From assembly GCF_025152745.1 (NCBI RefSeq), contig NZ_CP104040.1:2852001-2916000 (forward strand): a DNA stretch of 64,000 bases, given 5' to 3'. The DNA is from Rhizobium sp. WSM4643. Its GTDB lineage: Bacteria > Pseudomonadota > Alphaproteobacteria > Rhizobiales > Rhizobiaceae. A program made the translations under genes and the position numbers. Under the pieces are notes generated by a model that saw nothing but the letters and a program-made list of their open reading frames with translations, did no database searches and was not told the origin of the DNA. Shown here one piece after another: positions 10,243 to 19,022 of this stretch (position 1 is the first letter of the stretch; every line of letters begins with the position of its first letter).

Positions 10243-11699
10243 GATTTCAGGTCCTCCAAGGCCTTGCGCACCTCCGCATGATCGGAAAACGGCAGGGTGA
10301 CGTCGCCGATCGTCTGCCCTTCCTCATGCCCCTTTCCGGCGACGATCAGCGTATCCCCGGATCTCAGCATGCCCGCAGCCTCGCGGATCGCCGCGGCGCG
10401 ATCGGCAATTTCCGAGGCGCAGCTTGCTGCCGCCATAATCTCCGCCCGGATCGAGGCCGGCTCCTCCGAACGCGGATTATCGTCGGTGACGATGACGACG
10501 TCGGCAAGTCGGCAGGCGATTTCGCCCATGATCGGCCGCTTGCCGCGGTCACGGTCGCCGCCGCAGCCGAAGACGACGATGACGCGGCCGGTGGTGAAGG
10601 GTCTGACCGAGCCCAGCACGTTTTCCAGCGCGTCCGGCTTGTGGGCGTAATCGACATAGGCGAGCGCCCCGTCTTTCGTATGGCCGACAAGTTCGAGACG
10701 GCCGGACGCGCCGACGAGCTTCTCGAGCGCGGCCATCGCAACCTTCGCCTCAACGCCGGTCGACATGGCAAGCCCCGCCGCGACCAGTGCGTTGGCGACC
10801 TGGAAGTCGCCGGCCAGCGGAATGTCCACCTCGAAGATCTCGCCGCCGATATGGATCTCGGCCGTCTGCTTGTGGCGGAAGTGCTCGACCCGCTTCAACG
10901 AGAGGTAGTCACCCTTTCGCCCGACGGTACGAACATCGTGACCGGCATCGGTCGCGGCCTTGATCGCCTGCGCCGACCACGGATCGTCAGCGAAGATCAC
11001 CGCCAGCGATCCCTTCGGCAACAGCGTATCGAAAAGCCGCATCTTGGCGGCCATATAGGCCTCGATCGTCGGATGATAATCCATGTGGTCCCGGCCGAGA
11101 TTGGTGAAGGCGGCTGCCGCAAGCTTCACGCCGTCGAGCCGGCACTGGTCGAGGCCGTGGCTGGAGGCCTCCATCGCGGCATGCGTCACGCCCTCTCCGG
11201 CAAGTTCCGCCAACAGCTCATGGAGCGACACAGGATCGGGCGTCGTCAGCGAGCCATATTCGTTGCGCGTCGGCGAGACGACGCCCGTCGTGCCGATCAT
11301 TGCGGCCGCGTGGCCAGCATGCGCCCAGATCTGCCGGGTGAAAGAAGCGACGGAGGTTTTGCCCGCGGTGCCGGTGACGGCGACCATGGTATCGGGCTGC
11401 CTGCCATGGAAACGCGCGGCGGCGATGGAAAGGAAACGCCGCGGCTCCTTGACCGCAAGCACCGGGATCGCAGCAGCGACGGCTTGGGAGGCGATCGCGA
11501 CGGCAGCGCCGCGGCCGGCGGCATCCGCGATGAAGCCTGCGCCGTCCGCCTTGGTGCCGGCGACCGCGACGAAAGCATTGCCCGGCGCCACCTTGCGGCT
11601 GTCCGAAGACAGGCCTGAAATATCAAGCAAGCCTGCCGGGCCTTCGAGCTGTGCTTCAAGTTCCGGAAACTGATCTCCGGCCAGGTCTCGCAATTTCAT
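10239..11699 (-). CDS. murE: UDP-MurNAc-L-Ala-D-Glu--meso-diaminopimelate ligase MurE
   Basis: A protein of 486 residues from the preferred start at 11699 ([10 protein letters not shown]). That start has the purine-rich GAGAGAA upstream. An in-frame ATG 20 codons further up, at 11759, is possible but lacks family-like sequence. MurE adds the third stem residue. The P-loop is [13 protein letters not shown], and the DNPR motif in [10 protein letters not shown] is the known determinant for meso-diaminopimelate rather than lysine, as expected in Gram-negative bacteria. The start lies 66 bp downstream of the ftsI stop. Confidence 0.95.
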   Translation of the reverse strand: MKLRDLAGDQFPELEAQLEGPAGLLDISGLSSDSRKVAPGNAFVAVAGTKADGAGFIADAAGRGAAVAIASQAVAAAIPVLAVKEPRRFLSIAAARFHGRQPDTMVAVTGTAGKTSVASFTRQIWAHAGHAAAMIGTTGVVSPTRNEYGSLTTPDPVSLHELLAELAGEGVTHAAMEASSHGLDQCRLDGVKLAAAAFTNLGRDHMDYHPTIEAYMAAKMRLFDTLLPKGSLAVIFADDPWSAQAIKAATDAGHDVRTVGRKGDYLSLKRVEHFRHKQTAEIHIGGEIFEVDIPLAGDFQVANALVAAGLAMSTGVEAKVAMAALEKLVGASGRLELVGHTKDGALAYVDYAHKPDALENVLGSVRPFTTGRVIVVFGCGGDRDRGKRPIMGEIACRLADVVIVTDDNPRSEEPASIRAEIMAAASCASEIADRAAAIREAAGMLRSGDTLIVAGKGHEEGQTIGDVTLPFSDHAEVRKALEDLKS

Positions 11700-11765
11700 C
11701 GCACGCACTTTTCTCTCTTGAATCCGGTTCACCCCTCGCGAATCGGCGTCGATATTCATTCACAC

Positions 11766-13526
11766 TCAATAAGACACCAGCAAGGCCGATCCGCCCTCCC
11801 CGAATTTCGGCTCGATGCCGAGAATGGGGGCCGCGCGGCTGATGATCTCGCGGGCGATCGGACCGGCGGTACCGGCCGAGATCGTTCCGCCATAGGCCTT
11901 CTCACCGGTCTTCGGCTCGTCGCAGAAGGTGATCACCGCATATTTGGGATCGTTGATCGGGAATGCGGCGATGAAGGAATTGAAATTCAGGGTCGCCGAA
12001 TAACGCCCGTTCACCACCTTGTCGGCCGTGCCGGTCTTGCTGCCGACGGAAAAGCCCGGCACGCGGGCGACGCGCCCGGATCCCTTGTAGCCGTTGAAGT
12101 CAAGGAGATAGCGGATCTCGTCGCTGGTCGACTTCTTGATCACCTGCGTGGCGATCTCATCAGCCTGCTCGCGCGTGCGCGGCAGGAATGTCGGCTCTAT
12201 CAGCTTGCCGCCGTTGACGAGAGCGGCGGCCGCCACCCCTGTCTGCAGCGCCGTCGTCGAGACGCCGTGGCCAAAGGAAATTGTGATCGAATTGATCTTC
12301 TTCCAGACCCGCGGCTGGCTCGGCATCTTCACTTCGGGCAGCTCGGTCTGCATCTTCGTCAAGAGGCCGAACTTGGTCAGATAGTCCTTCTGCGCGTCGA
12401 TGCCGACGATGTCGATGACGCGCGCCGTACCGATATTCGACGAATATTGGAAAATCTCGGGAACAGTCAGCCAGCGGCGCTGCCCGTGAAAATCGTGGAT
12501 AGTGAAACCGCCGATATAGATCGATTTGCTGGCATCGAAACTGTCGGTCATCTTCACCTTGCCGCTATCGAGCGCCATGGCCAGCGAAAAGGTCTTGAAG
12601 GTCGAGCCCATTTCGAAGGTGCCGTTGGTCATCCGGTTGAGCCAACCCTCCTTGGCGCCTTCCTGCGGATCGTTCGGATCGAAATCCGGCGCCGATGCCA
12701 TCGCTAGCACTTCTCCCGTATGCACGTCGATGACCGCAGCACCCGCGCCCTTGGACTGAAAGTTGTTGACGGCGTTGACGACCGCGTCCCGCACGATGTT
12801 CTGCACGCGCAGGTCGATCGATAGCCGCACCGGCTCGAGCGGCTGGTCGCTGGTCATGCCGACGGAGGCGAGATCGGCCAACCCCTGGTCGTCGATAAAT
12901 TTCTCCATGCCGGCGACACCGCGGTTGTCGATGTTGACGTAACCGAGGATATGCGCGGCGGTCGAGCCGCCCGGATAGAAGCGGCGCTTCTCCGGCCGGA
13001 AGCCGATCCCGGGAATGCCGAGCGCCAGGATCTGGCTCTGCTGCTTCGGCGTCAGCTGCCGGCGCAGCCAGGCGAAATGCGAGGTCTTGACCGAGAGTTT
13101 CTTGTAGGTGTCCTTGACGTCGAGCTCGGGCAGCACCGTCGCGAGCTTCTCGACCGCCTCGTCGGCGTCGACGATCTTGTTCGGTTCGGCAAACAGCGAG
13201 ACGGTACGGATGTCCGTCGCCAGCACCTCGCCGTTGCGGTCGAGAATGTCGGGGCGCGAGGCCATCAGCCGGTCGGGCGGCAGGATGCTGGAGACGACCT
13301 CCTGGTCCTTCATTGCATATTCGACGAGACGGCCGCCGATGACCGCGTAGACACCCATGAAGCCAAGGATCAGCAGGCCGACGCGGCTTTTTGCCTGCCC
13401 TGATTTCTTCTTGCGCGATCCCTCGATCGCCAAGCCAGCGGGGGAAGGACCACCGAAGCGGTTATAGACGCCGGCGGAGAAATGCGCCTGGCTCTTCAAA
13501 ACCATGATGCGGGAAAGAAACGACAT
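11766..13526 (-). CDS. ftsI: Division transpeptidase FtsI (class B PBP, PBP3)
   Basis: A protein of 586 residues. It has a short cytoplasmic segment, one membrane anchor (RVGLLILGFMGVYAVIGG, roughly residues 47-64), a dimerisation domain and a C-terminal transpeptidase. The penicillin-binding motifs are all present: the SxxK box STFK, the SxN box SSN in YSSNIGT, and KTG in GSKTGTADK. It cross-links septal peptidoglycan with FtsW. The ATG shares one base with the ftsL stop (TAATG) and has a GGAGG site. Confidence 0.96.
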   Translation of the reverse strand: MSFLSRIMVLKSQAHFSAGVYNRFGGPSPAGLAIEGSRKKKSGQAKSRVGLLILGFMGVYAVIGGRLVEYAMKDQEVVSSILPPDRLMASRPDILDRNGEVLATDIRTVSLFAEPNKIVDADEAVEKLATVLPELDVKDTYKKLSVKTSHFAWLRRQLTPKQQSQILALGIPGIGFRPEKRRFYPGGSTAAHILGYVNIDNRGVAGMEKFIDDQGLADLASVGMTSDQPLEPVRLSIDLRVQNIVRDAVVNAVNNFQSKGAGAAVIDVHTGEVLAMASAPDFDPNDPQEGAKEGWLNRMTNGTFEMGSTFKTFSLAMALDSGKVKMTDSFDASKSIYIGGFTIHDFHGQRRWLTVPEIFQYSSNIGTARVIDIVGIDAQKDYLTKFGLLTKMQTELPEVKMPSQPRVWKKINSITISFGHGVSTTALQTGVAAAALVNGGKLIEPTFLPRTREQADEIATQVIKKSTSDEIRYLLDFNGYKGSGRVARVPGFSVGSKTGTADKVVNGRYSATLNFNSFIAAFPINDPKYAVITFCDEPKTGEKAYGGTISAGTAGPIAREIISRAAPILGIEPKFGEGGSALLVSY

Positions 13527-14047
13527 TATTCCTCCACCGATCCGGTTTCGATCTGATCTGCATCCTCTGCCTCACCGCGCGGCGAAGGCGTTGGAATGGG
13601 TTGTGCCTTGGCGATGGCTTGCGCGCCCTTGGCGGTGTCTGGCGCGCCCTTGGCACTGGCCACGGTCGCGCCTTTGGCACTGGCCTCGGTCTTGGCGCTG
13701 GCCTCGGTCGCGCTTTTGGCGCTGACCTTGGCCTCCGTCACATCAGGCACGGGAACCTCGGATTTCAGCATCGGCAATTCCTTGGCATGCACCAGCGCCG
13801 TCGATTCCGTCGGCTGCAGCTTCAATTCGTCATTATAGGCTCTGACCAGTCGCTCCAGCCGGTTCGGCTGCGATTGCAGCGCCCAGTCGGCCTTGAGAAG
13901 GTCGATCGTGTCCTTCTCGAGCTTGATCTCGGCTTCGAGGCGGTGAACCTCCTCGAGCTTCAATTCGGCGCGGTGCTTGATCGTGTAGGTTACGGCGGCA
14001 GTGGCCGTCATGACGCCGATGAGCACGAGATCGAACGTTTTCAGCAT
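13526..14047 (-). CDS. ftsL: Cell division protein FtsL with Ala/Lys-rich C-terminal tail
   Basis: A protein of 173 residues from the ATG at 14047, which follows the rsmH stop by one base and has a GGTGG site. A short N-terminus leads into a membrane segment (LVLIGVMTATAAVTYTI) and a heptad-like coiled region (LEEVHRLEAEIKLEKDTIDLLKAD is the core; residues about 30-55). This is the bitopic FtsL plan, acting with FtsB/FtsQ to activate FtsW-FtsI. From about residue 110 the protein is low-complexity Ala/Lys/Ser/Thr with repeated SAKGA/ASAK units, making it longer than typical FtsL. The identity rests on architecture and dcw position. Confidence 0.88.
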   Translation of the reverse strand: MLKTFDLVLIGVMTATAAVTYTIKHRAELKLEEVHRLEAEIKLEKDTIDLLKADWALQSQPNRLERLVRAYNDELKLQPTESTALVHAKELPMLKSEVPVPDVTEAKVSAKSATEASAKTEASAKGATVASAKGAPDTAKGAQAIAKAQPIPTPSPRGEAEDADQIETGSVEE

Positions 14048-14048
14048 A

Positions 14049-15074
14049 TCAACCACCAAGCTTTCCGAGGCTGGCAAGATTGGGAAACCCGAAGAGCGAC
14101 ATATCCGCGGCTTCGGCGGCAGCGTCGGTCCTCAGGCCAGCGCGAAGCTTGGCGGAGCGGGCACGCGGATTGATCTCCGCCTCCGCCTCGCTTGCCGAAA
14201 CCATCGGCTTGCCGATGACCGCAAAGGTTGCGGCCCGCTCATGTGCGACCGGCAGGTGCCGCGAACCCGACGCCTTGCCGGCGCGGTCGGAGAAGAATTT
14301 CTTGACGATGCGGTCTTCGAGCGAATGAAAGGTGACGACGACGAGCCGCCCGCCGGGTTTCAGCGCCGCCTCCGCCGCAAACAGCGCCTGCGCCAGTTCG
14401 CCAAGCTCGTCATTGACGAAGATGCGCAATGCCTGGAAGACGCGCGTTGCCGGATGGATCTTGTCCTTCATCTTGCGCGGCGTGACGAGCTCGATGAGGC
14501 CGGCGAGATCGCGCGTCGTTTCGAACGGCTTTTCGGCGCGGCGCTTCTCGATCGCATGGGCGATGCGCGGCGCCTGGCTTTCCTCACCGAGAAAATGGAA
14601 GATGCGGATGAGATCGGCGACCTTGGCGCGGTTGACAACATCGGCGGCCGAAACGCCTTCGGCCGACATGCGCATGTCGAGCGGACCTTTTTTCTGGAAG
14701 GAGAAGCCGCGCTCGGCCTCGTCGATCTGCATGGAAGAGACGCCGATATCGAGCACGACGCCGTCGAGCCCGCCCGGCGGCGCGTAATCGCCAAGATTCG
14801 AGAATTGCGAATGAACGAGCCTGAGCCGACCGCCATGGGCAGCGACCATCTCTTGGCCAGCCGCAATTGCCGTCGGATCGCGGTCGAGCGCGATCACCTC
14901 GGCGCCGGCGGCAAGGATGGCCGAGCTGTAACCGCCCGCACCGAATGTACCATCGAGGATGATCTTGCCGGGCGCGGGCGCCAGCGCCGCAACGACTTCG
15001 TCGAGAAGAACCGGAATGTGACGAACCGGTCCGCCACCGGCATCAGTTGAACCTCCGCCAGGATTCGCCACCAT
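14049..15074 (-). CDS. rsmH: 16S rRNA (cytosine1402-N4)-methyltransferase RsmH (MraW)
   Basis: A protein of 341 residues starting at [11 protein letters not shown] (15074). It methylates N4 of C1402 in the 16S rRNA decoding site. Family marks are [10 protein letters not shown], the SAM-binding [19 protein letters not shown], and [20 protein letters not shown], plus [13 protein letters not shown] near the end. The same frame stays open far upstream across mraZ, but that part has no family similarity, and mraZ occupies it in another frame. It follows mraZ by 17 bp. Confidence 0.97.
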   Translation of the reverse strand: MVANPGGGSTDAGGGPVRHIPVLLDEVVAALAPAPGKIILDGTFGAGGYSSAILAAGAEVIALDRDPTAIAAGQEMVAAHGGRLRLVHSQFSNLGDYAPPGGLDGVVLDIGVSSMQIDEAERGFSFQKKGPLDMRMSAEGVSAADVVNRAKVADLIRIFHFLGEESQAPRIAHAIEKRRAEKPFETTRDLAGLIELVTPRKMKDKIHPATRVFQALRIFVNDELGELAQALFAAEAALKPGGRLVVVTFHSLEDRIVKKFFSDRAGKASGSRHLPVAHERAATFAVIGKPMVSASEAEAEINPRARSAKLRAGLRTDAAAEAADMSLFGFPNLASLGKLGG

Positions 15075-15091
15075 TCCGTTTCCTCGTTCTT

Positions 15092-15529
15092 TCAGGAGCG
15101 CTTGCCCGCCAGCTTGCGCTCCCCTCGTGCTTGCGCCTGTGCAGCCACAAAAGCCTGCGGTTGCCAGAGCTGAAAATGATCCGCCCGACCGACGAAGGTC
15201 ACTTCGTCCGAGATGCCAGTGAAGCCCCGAATGAAATCCGTGACCATCAGCCGCCCCTCGGCGTCGAGCTTCATGAAGACCCCGCCTCCATGAATGAGAA
15301 GCGACATCTCGTTCGCATCCGGCGAAAACGGATCCTCCGCAGCAATCTGCCGTTCGAATCTTTCGAGAAGATCCGGACCGCCGACGCTGATCGCCGGAAA
15401 CACAAAGTCCTGAAAGCAGTAGAGCTCCTGGACGTTGCGCTGCGCCAGCACGGAACGGAACGCCGAAGGCACGGAGACCCTGCCCTTGGCGTCGATCCTG
15501 TTGGTCGCGTTCGAAAGGAAGCGGCTCAT
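15092..15529 (-). CDS. mraZ: Transcriptional regulator MraZ
   Basis: A protein of 145 residues from [11 protein letters not shown] (15529). MraZ contains two AbrB-like swapped-hairpin domains, seen as [16 protein letters not shown] and [17 protein letters not shown]. It forms a ring and, in E. coli, represses the dcw operon by binding spaced TGGGN repeats. An upstream ATG at 15541 (MFRVM) is an alternative. It heads the dcw operon, and four TGGGN boxes lie 174-208 bp upstream of its start, so autoregulation is likely. Confidence 0.95.
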   Translation of the reverse strand: MSRFLSNATNRIDAKGRVSVPSAFRSVLAQRNVQELYCFQDFVFPAISVGGPDLLERFERQIAAEDPFSPDANEMSLLIHGGGVFMKLDAEGRLMVTDFIRGFTGISDEVTFVGRADHFQLWQPQAFVAAQAQARGERKLAGKRS

Positions 15530-15702
15530 CACACGAAACATCCGTTCCCGCAGGGATCCGGACCAAAAAACGCCCGAAACTCCCGATATCAGGCACAGCT
15601 TCGCAAGCCGGATGAGCAAAAACCCTTCCGACGCTTCCGGAGAGGAAGACGCCTTTGCTTTGCGATGAATGGGCAGATGATTGCCCTGGTGCAGTGCGCA
15701 TT

Positions 15703-15737
15703 TGGGATAGCATGGGACCATATGGGCGTCAATGGGA
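15703..15737 (-). promoter_or_regulatory. Putative MraZ operator: four TGGGN boxes
   Basis: TGGGA, TGGGA, TGGGC and TGGGA start at 15703, 15713, 15723 and 15733, each separated by exactly 5 bp (10-bp period, one helical turn). This is the arrangement described for MraZ in E. coli, with four boxes here. They read TGGGN on the plus strand while mraZ is transcribed leftward. Confidence 0.8.
15704..15732 (-). promoter_or_regulatory. Predicted dcw promoter overlapping the MraZ boxes
   Basis: On the minus strand TTGACG (15727-15732) and TATCCC (15704-15709) are 17 bp apart. The -35 matches the strong alphaproteobacterial TTGAC core; the -10 is weaker. Both overlap the TGGGN boxes. If used, the mraZ leader would be about 165 nt. 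An alternative upstream TATAAA-like element occurs near 15772-15777. Confidence 0.45.
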
Positions 15738-15880
15738 TACGCCCATTTTGCAATGGACGCATGATCAAAAATTTATAAGCCGTTAAGTTTAACAAAGGGT
15801 TAGCAGCTCACCTTACAAATGACACGCATTGGTAAAGCTACAATGAAAATCCGTCCTATGGATGCATAAACATTCGCTTG

Positions 15881-15921
15881 AAAACAGCCGGTTTCAGCGA
15901 CTTACGCGGAAAATCCGGCTG
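15881..15921 (-). terminator. Probable terminator of rnpB
   Basis: On the minus strand CAGCCGG (15915-15921) pairs with CCGGCTG (15885-15891), followed directly by TTTTC. The loop is 23 nt. It sits about 25 nt past the rnpB 3' end. Confidence 0.55.
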
Positions 15922-15943
15922 CCGCGCCGTTAAGATGGTAATC

Positions 15944-16350
15944 GCCAGTTGGCCTGTAAGCCGGGTTCTGTATGGCTCCGGCGTGAACCGGAACGTGGCA
16001 GCCATTCCTCTGGGACAGCGTTCGCACGCTGCCTCACGCAACCCACCCGGATGACTGGCCTGGAAACCGGCCGGAAGGCCTTTCGGCCTGCCGCGTCATC
16101 CCTATTCGGTCTTGCTCCCGGTGGGGTTTACCGTGCCATTTCCGTTGCCGGAGATGCGGTGGGCTCTTACCCCACCCTTTCACCCTTACCTGTCATGACA
16201 GGCGGTTTGCTTTCTGTGGCACTTTCCCTGAGGTCGCCCTCGCCGGACGTTATCCGGCACCGTGTTTCCGTGGAGCCCGGACTTTCCTCACCCTACCGCC
16301 TTTCGGCATTGGTAAAGCGCGGCTGCCCAGCCAACTGGCACGGCTCCCAT
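15944..16350 (-). ncRNA. rnpB: RNase P RNA (M1 RNA, bacterial type A)
   Basis: The catalytic RNA of ribonuclease P, which matures tRNA 5' ends. Read on the minus strand, the 5' part holds the conserved core GAGGAAAGTCCGGGCTCCAC (about 16269-16288). The 3' end holds ACAGAACCCGGCTTACAGGC (about 15952-15971). The P1 helix closes the molecule: GCCAGTTGG near 16331-16339 pairs with CCAACTGGC near 15945-15953. About 405 nt is normal for an alphaproteobacterium. The ends are set by P1 and are approximate to a few bases. No convincing promoter could be picked upstream. Confidence 0.95.
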
Positions 16351-16395
16351 AAACGAGAGGGATCGCAATTGCTATCGAAATAAACGATATCGCTC

Positions 16396-16496
16396 AGAGC
16401 AATTCCAGCAACACTGCGCATCGGTTTTGCGTCCGGAATTGCGGAACAACAAAAAAGAGAGCACCCCCGTGGTTCGGAGAAAAACGGAAATGCTCT
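16396..16496. repeat. Dispersed palindromic intergenic repeat, type A copy 1
   Basis: GCAATTCC at 16399-16406 and GGAATTGC at 16435-16442 form inverted ends around a core with GCGCATCGGTTTTGCGTCC. Near-identical cores occur at 38801-38841 and 41837-41881 in the opposite orientation. A second half (AGAGCA near 16457 with TGCTCT at 16491-16496) extends it up to the stop codon of the next gene. Confidence 0.65.
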
Positions 16497-17670
16497 AGCG
16501 AAATTGCGGTGTGAAATCCGTGGAATAGCCCTGTCCGCCGATTCCGCCTGACAAAAGCAGCTCGGCCCCAAGCCGGCCGATCTCGTCCGAGCTCTTGGCC
16601 GACGTTCCGGCACAGCCCGTGAGCACCGCGATTTCTGGCGATGAGGTGTAGCCAATCATCGGGTAGCCGCGTTCCGTATGCGACACGACGCAGGCCGCCG
16701 TCGAAATCGAGAGCGGCACGATATCGGGCACGAGACCTTCAACGATGCGTTTGAGATGCGCGCGCACCGTATCGCGGCCCTCGGTCTTGAACCAAGCGCG
16801 CATATCGGCGTCGTCGCTGAGTGCCATATCGTCAGGATCGCCGCCGATCTTCAAGTAGAATTTGCCGTCGGGATACCGGATCGGCGGCAGCAGGTAGATT
16901 TCGATGCCGGGCGCCCGGAGAATGAGCGACGGCATCGCGGCCAGGCGCGCAGCATCGGCCTCGCTTACCTCGAAAAGCGTCACGGTCCGGGCATAAACCG
17001 TCATGGCAACGGGCCGCGGCAACAGATTCTCCGCAATGGAAAATCCGCCCGCCGCCAGCAGCACTTTTTCACCGCGGCAGATCCGGCCGCCTGATGTCTC
17101 GACGACAGCCACGCCGCCCTCGCTGCGGATCGAAACGACATAGTCACGAATGACGGTGGCGCCTGCCTTTTCGGCGAGCAGCGACTGCGCCTTGACCAGG
17201 CTGCGCGGACTGATGTGGCCCGCCCCCTTCGCCTCGAAGACGCCGGCGCCACCATCAGGAAAGGCGAAAAAGGGAAAAGCGGCCTTCAGGCCGGCCCCAT
17301 CGAGAAGGCGAGTCTCGACACCGAGCGAGATGGCGGCCTGTCGGGTTCTCTCGAGATAATCGCTCTGCGTCGGCGCGACGACGGCACAGCCGACCTCGCG
17401 ATAGAAGTCGATGCCACTGTCGCGAGCGATCTCGCCATAACGGCCGATCGAACGGTTGGCGAGTAGGGCCCAATTGCGGTCGGGATCGATGGTACGGGTG
17501 ATGCGCCCCTCGTCGTAATGGCTGGCGAAGACGCCCTGATGCGCCTTGCGGTCATCAGGCTCGTCCGGACCGATCACTGCGACACCGTCCACTTGCCGCG
17601 CCAGATGCCGCGCCGCCGCTGCCCCCATGAGCCCGCGGCCGACGACGATATATTTGAAATCGACTGCCAT
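16495..17670 (-). CDS. FAD-dependent oxidoreductase, DAO/sarcosine-oxidase-like, paralogue 1
   Basis: A protein of 391 residues. The dinucleotide fold motif VVGRGLMGAAAARHL at the N-terminus binds FAD. SHYDEGRITRTI and the following YGEIARDSGIDF align by eye with monomeric sarcosine oxidase/N-methyltryptophan oxidase (DAO family), which oxidise secondary amines with release of peroxide. The C-terminal GCAGTSAKSSDEIGRLGAEL carries a flavin-contact segment. It follows its paralogue by 11 bp, so the two form an operon. The substrate is not known. Confidence 0.85.
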   Translation of the reverse strand: MAVDFKYIVVGRGLMGAAAARHLARQVDGVAVIGPDEPDDRKAHQGVFASHYDEGRITRTIDPDRNWALLANRSIGRYGEIARDSGIDFYREVGCAVVAPTQSDYLERTRQAAISLGVETRLLDGAGLKAAFPFFAFPDGGAGVFEAKGAGHISPRSLVKAQSLLAEKAGATVIRDYVVSIRSEGGVAVVETSGGRICRGEKVLLAAGGFSIAENLLPRPVAMTVYARTVTLFEVSEADAARLAAMPSLILRAPGIEIYLLPPIRYPDGKFYLKIGGDPDDMALSDDADMRAWFKTEGRDTVRAHLKRIVEGLVPDIVPLSISTAACVVSHTERGYPMIGYTSSPEIAVLTGCAGTSAKSSDEIGRLGAELLLSGGIGGQGYSTDFTPQFR

Positions 17671-17681
17671 GCTTTTCGTCT

Positions 17682-18923
17682 CTACGACGCCGCCTGTCTT
17701 TTCAGACCCGCAAAGGACGCTGCATCATCTTGAATTGCTGCGAAGACCGGCGTCAGTTCGCCGCCGAAATCCTGATCGCCGAGCCGTCCTTCCGCCAGAA
17801 GTACCGCTCCCAGCCGCCCGAGTTCGTCGGAGGATTTGGCCGCGACGAAATTGCCCCCAGTCAGCACAGCGACGCGTGGCGACTGCGTAAATCCGGCATA
17901 GGGATAACCGGTCGGCGTGAAATTGGCCACGCAGGGCGCCGAAGTCACGCGGCAGCCGGCTAGCTCCGGCATCAGCTGCAAGGCAATACGCGAGAGATGA
18001 TCGCGCTCGGCAGCACTGCCGTCGGAACGGAACCACGCGCCGGCATCCTCCAACCTCTCGAAGCAAAGCGGCTCGGTGTCGCCACCGAGTTTCAGATAGG
18101 TCTTGCCGTCGGGATAACGCACCGGCGGCAGGATATAGATGTGATCCTCTTCCCGGTCACCGAGCACGATCGTCGACGGCATATCGCCGAAAATCGCCAT
18201 CTCGCGCTCGCCGATTTCGTAGAAAGCGACGGTGCGCGCCATAACCCTGGTATCGACGGGACGCGGCAGCAGGGCATGGAAATTGCCAAAACCGCCGGCG
18301 GCGACCAGCACACGTTCGGCGCTGTAACTTCTGCCGCCGGCCGTCACCTCTACATGGGAACCGGCGTCGTGCACGGATGTCGCGGTTGCCTCGATAAGCG
18401 AGACACCACCCTGTTCGGCAAGCTTGATCTGCGCCCGCACCAGCGCCCGCGGATTGATGTGGCCGGCGCGCTTACGCTCGAAATATCCGCTAAAATCAGG
18501 GTCAAAGGCAAGATAGGGAAAACGTTGGGGAAGCTCCGGCGGTGTGATGGTCTCGATATCGCTGCCGAGCGACCGGCTGACGGCCAGTGCCCGGTTGATA
18601 TAGTCCTGCTCGTCCGTCGGGGTCGGACCGGCAAAGAGGCAACCGACCTCCGAATGGAAGGAAATGCCGCTCCTTGCCTCGACCTCGCCGTAGCGGTCGA
18701 GCGCGCGGGCGGCGAAGGTTCCCCAGGCAAGATTGCCGTCGAAAGTGCGGGTGATGCGCGCTTCGTCGTAGTGGCTGGCGAAGACGCCGTGATGGGCCTT
18801 GCGCTGGTCCGGCTCACGCGGGCCGATCAGCGCAATGCCGTCGGCCATCGAGGAGAGATGCCGTGCGGCGGCGGCACCCATCATGCCGCATCCGATGATG
18901 ATGAACCTGAAATCGACTGCCAT
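17682..18923 (-). CDS. FAD-dependent oxidoreductase, DAO/sarcosine-oxidase-like, paralogue 2
   Basis: A protein of 413 residues from the ATG at 18923, which has a strong GAGGTGGG site. A longer frame to 18953 has none. The FAD motif IIGCGMMGAAAARHL and SHYDEARITRTF match the neighbouring paralogue closely along the length, which indicates tandem duplication. Unlike paralogue 1, which stops just after DFTPQFR, this protein continues about 16 residues beyond the equivalent point (ELTPVF). That tail is encoded by a dispersed repeat module (17686-17736). Likely a flavin amine oxidase; substrate unknown. Confidence 0.85.
   Translation of the reverse strand: MAVDFRFIIIGCGMMGAAAARHLSSMADGIALIGPREPDQRKAHHGVFASHYDEARITRTFDGNLAWGTFAARALDRYGEVEARSGISFHSEVGCLFAGPTPTDEQDYINRALAVSRSLGSDIETITPPELPQRFPYLAFDPDFSGYFERKRAGHINPRALVRAQIKLAEQGGVSLIEATATSVHDAGSHVEVTAGGRSYSAERVLVAAGGFGNFHALLPRPVDTRVMARTVAFYEIGEREMAIFGDMPSTIVLGDREEDHIYILPPVRYPDGKTYLKLGGDTEPLCFERLEDAGAWFRSDGSAAERDHLSRIALQLMPELAGCRVTSAPCVANFTPTGYPYAGFTQSPRVAVLTGGNFVAAKSSDELGRLGAVLLAEGRLGDQDFGGELTPVFAAIQDDAASFAGLKRQAAS
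17686..17736 (-). repeat. Dispersed repeat module (type B) overlapping a gene 3' end
   Basis: The stretch with TTTTCAGACCCGCAAAGGAC followed by GCT...CTTGAAT resembles the intergenic module at 43583-43623 (GGACGCACAAAGGACGCT...CTTTGAAT) and the one at 32052-32075. Here it lies inside the last 15 codons of the second FAD oxidoreductase. Confidence 0.55.
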
Positions 18924-19022
18924 ATCCCACCTCGTTTCAAGGCGGGATATCACGGCAAGCGTGCTGATTCATATCCGTAAAAATGCCGCAAGGGAATATC
19001 GTCCCGACGCGACTGGCTATGC

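Noticed and set aside
15075..15713. Upstream extension of the rsmH reading frame across mraZ
   Set aside because: The frame stays open, but rsmH similarity starts at MVANPGGG and mraZ is clearly encoded in another frame there.
15944..16350. Protein-coding frame of 144 codons on the plus strand
   Set aside because: The region is RNase P RNA by its conserved core and closing helix; the frame is accidental.
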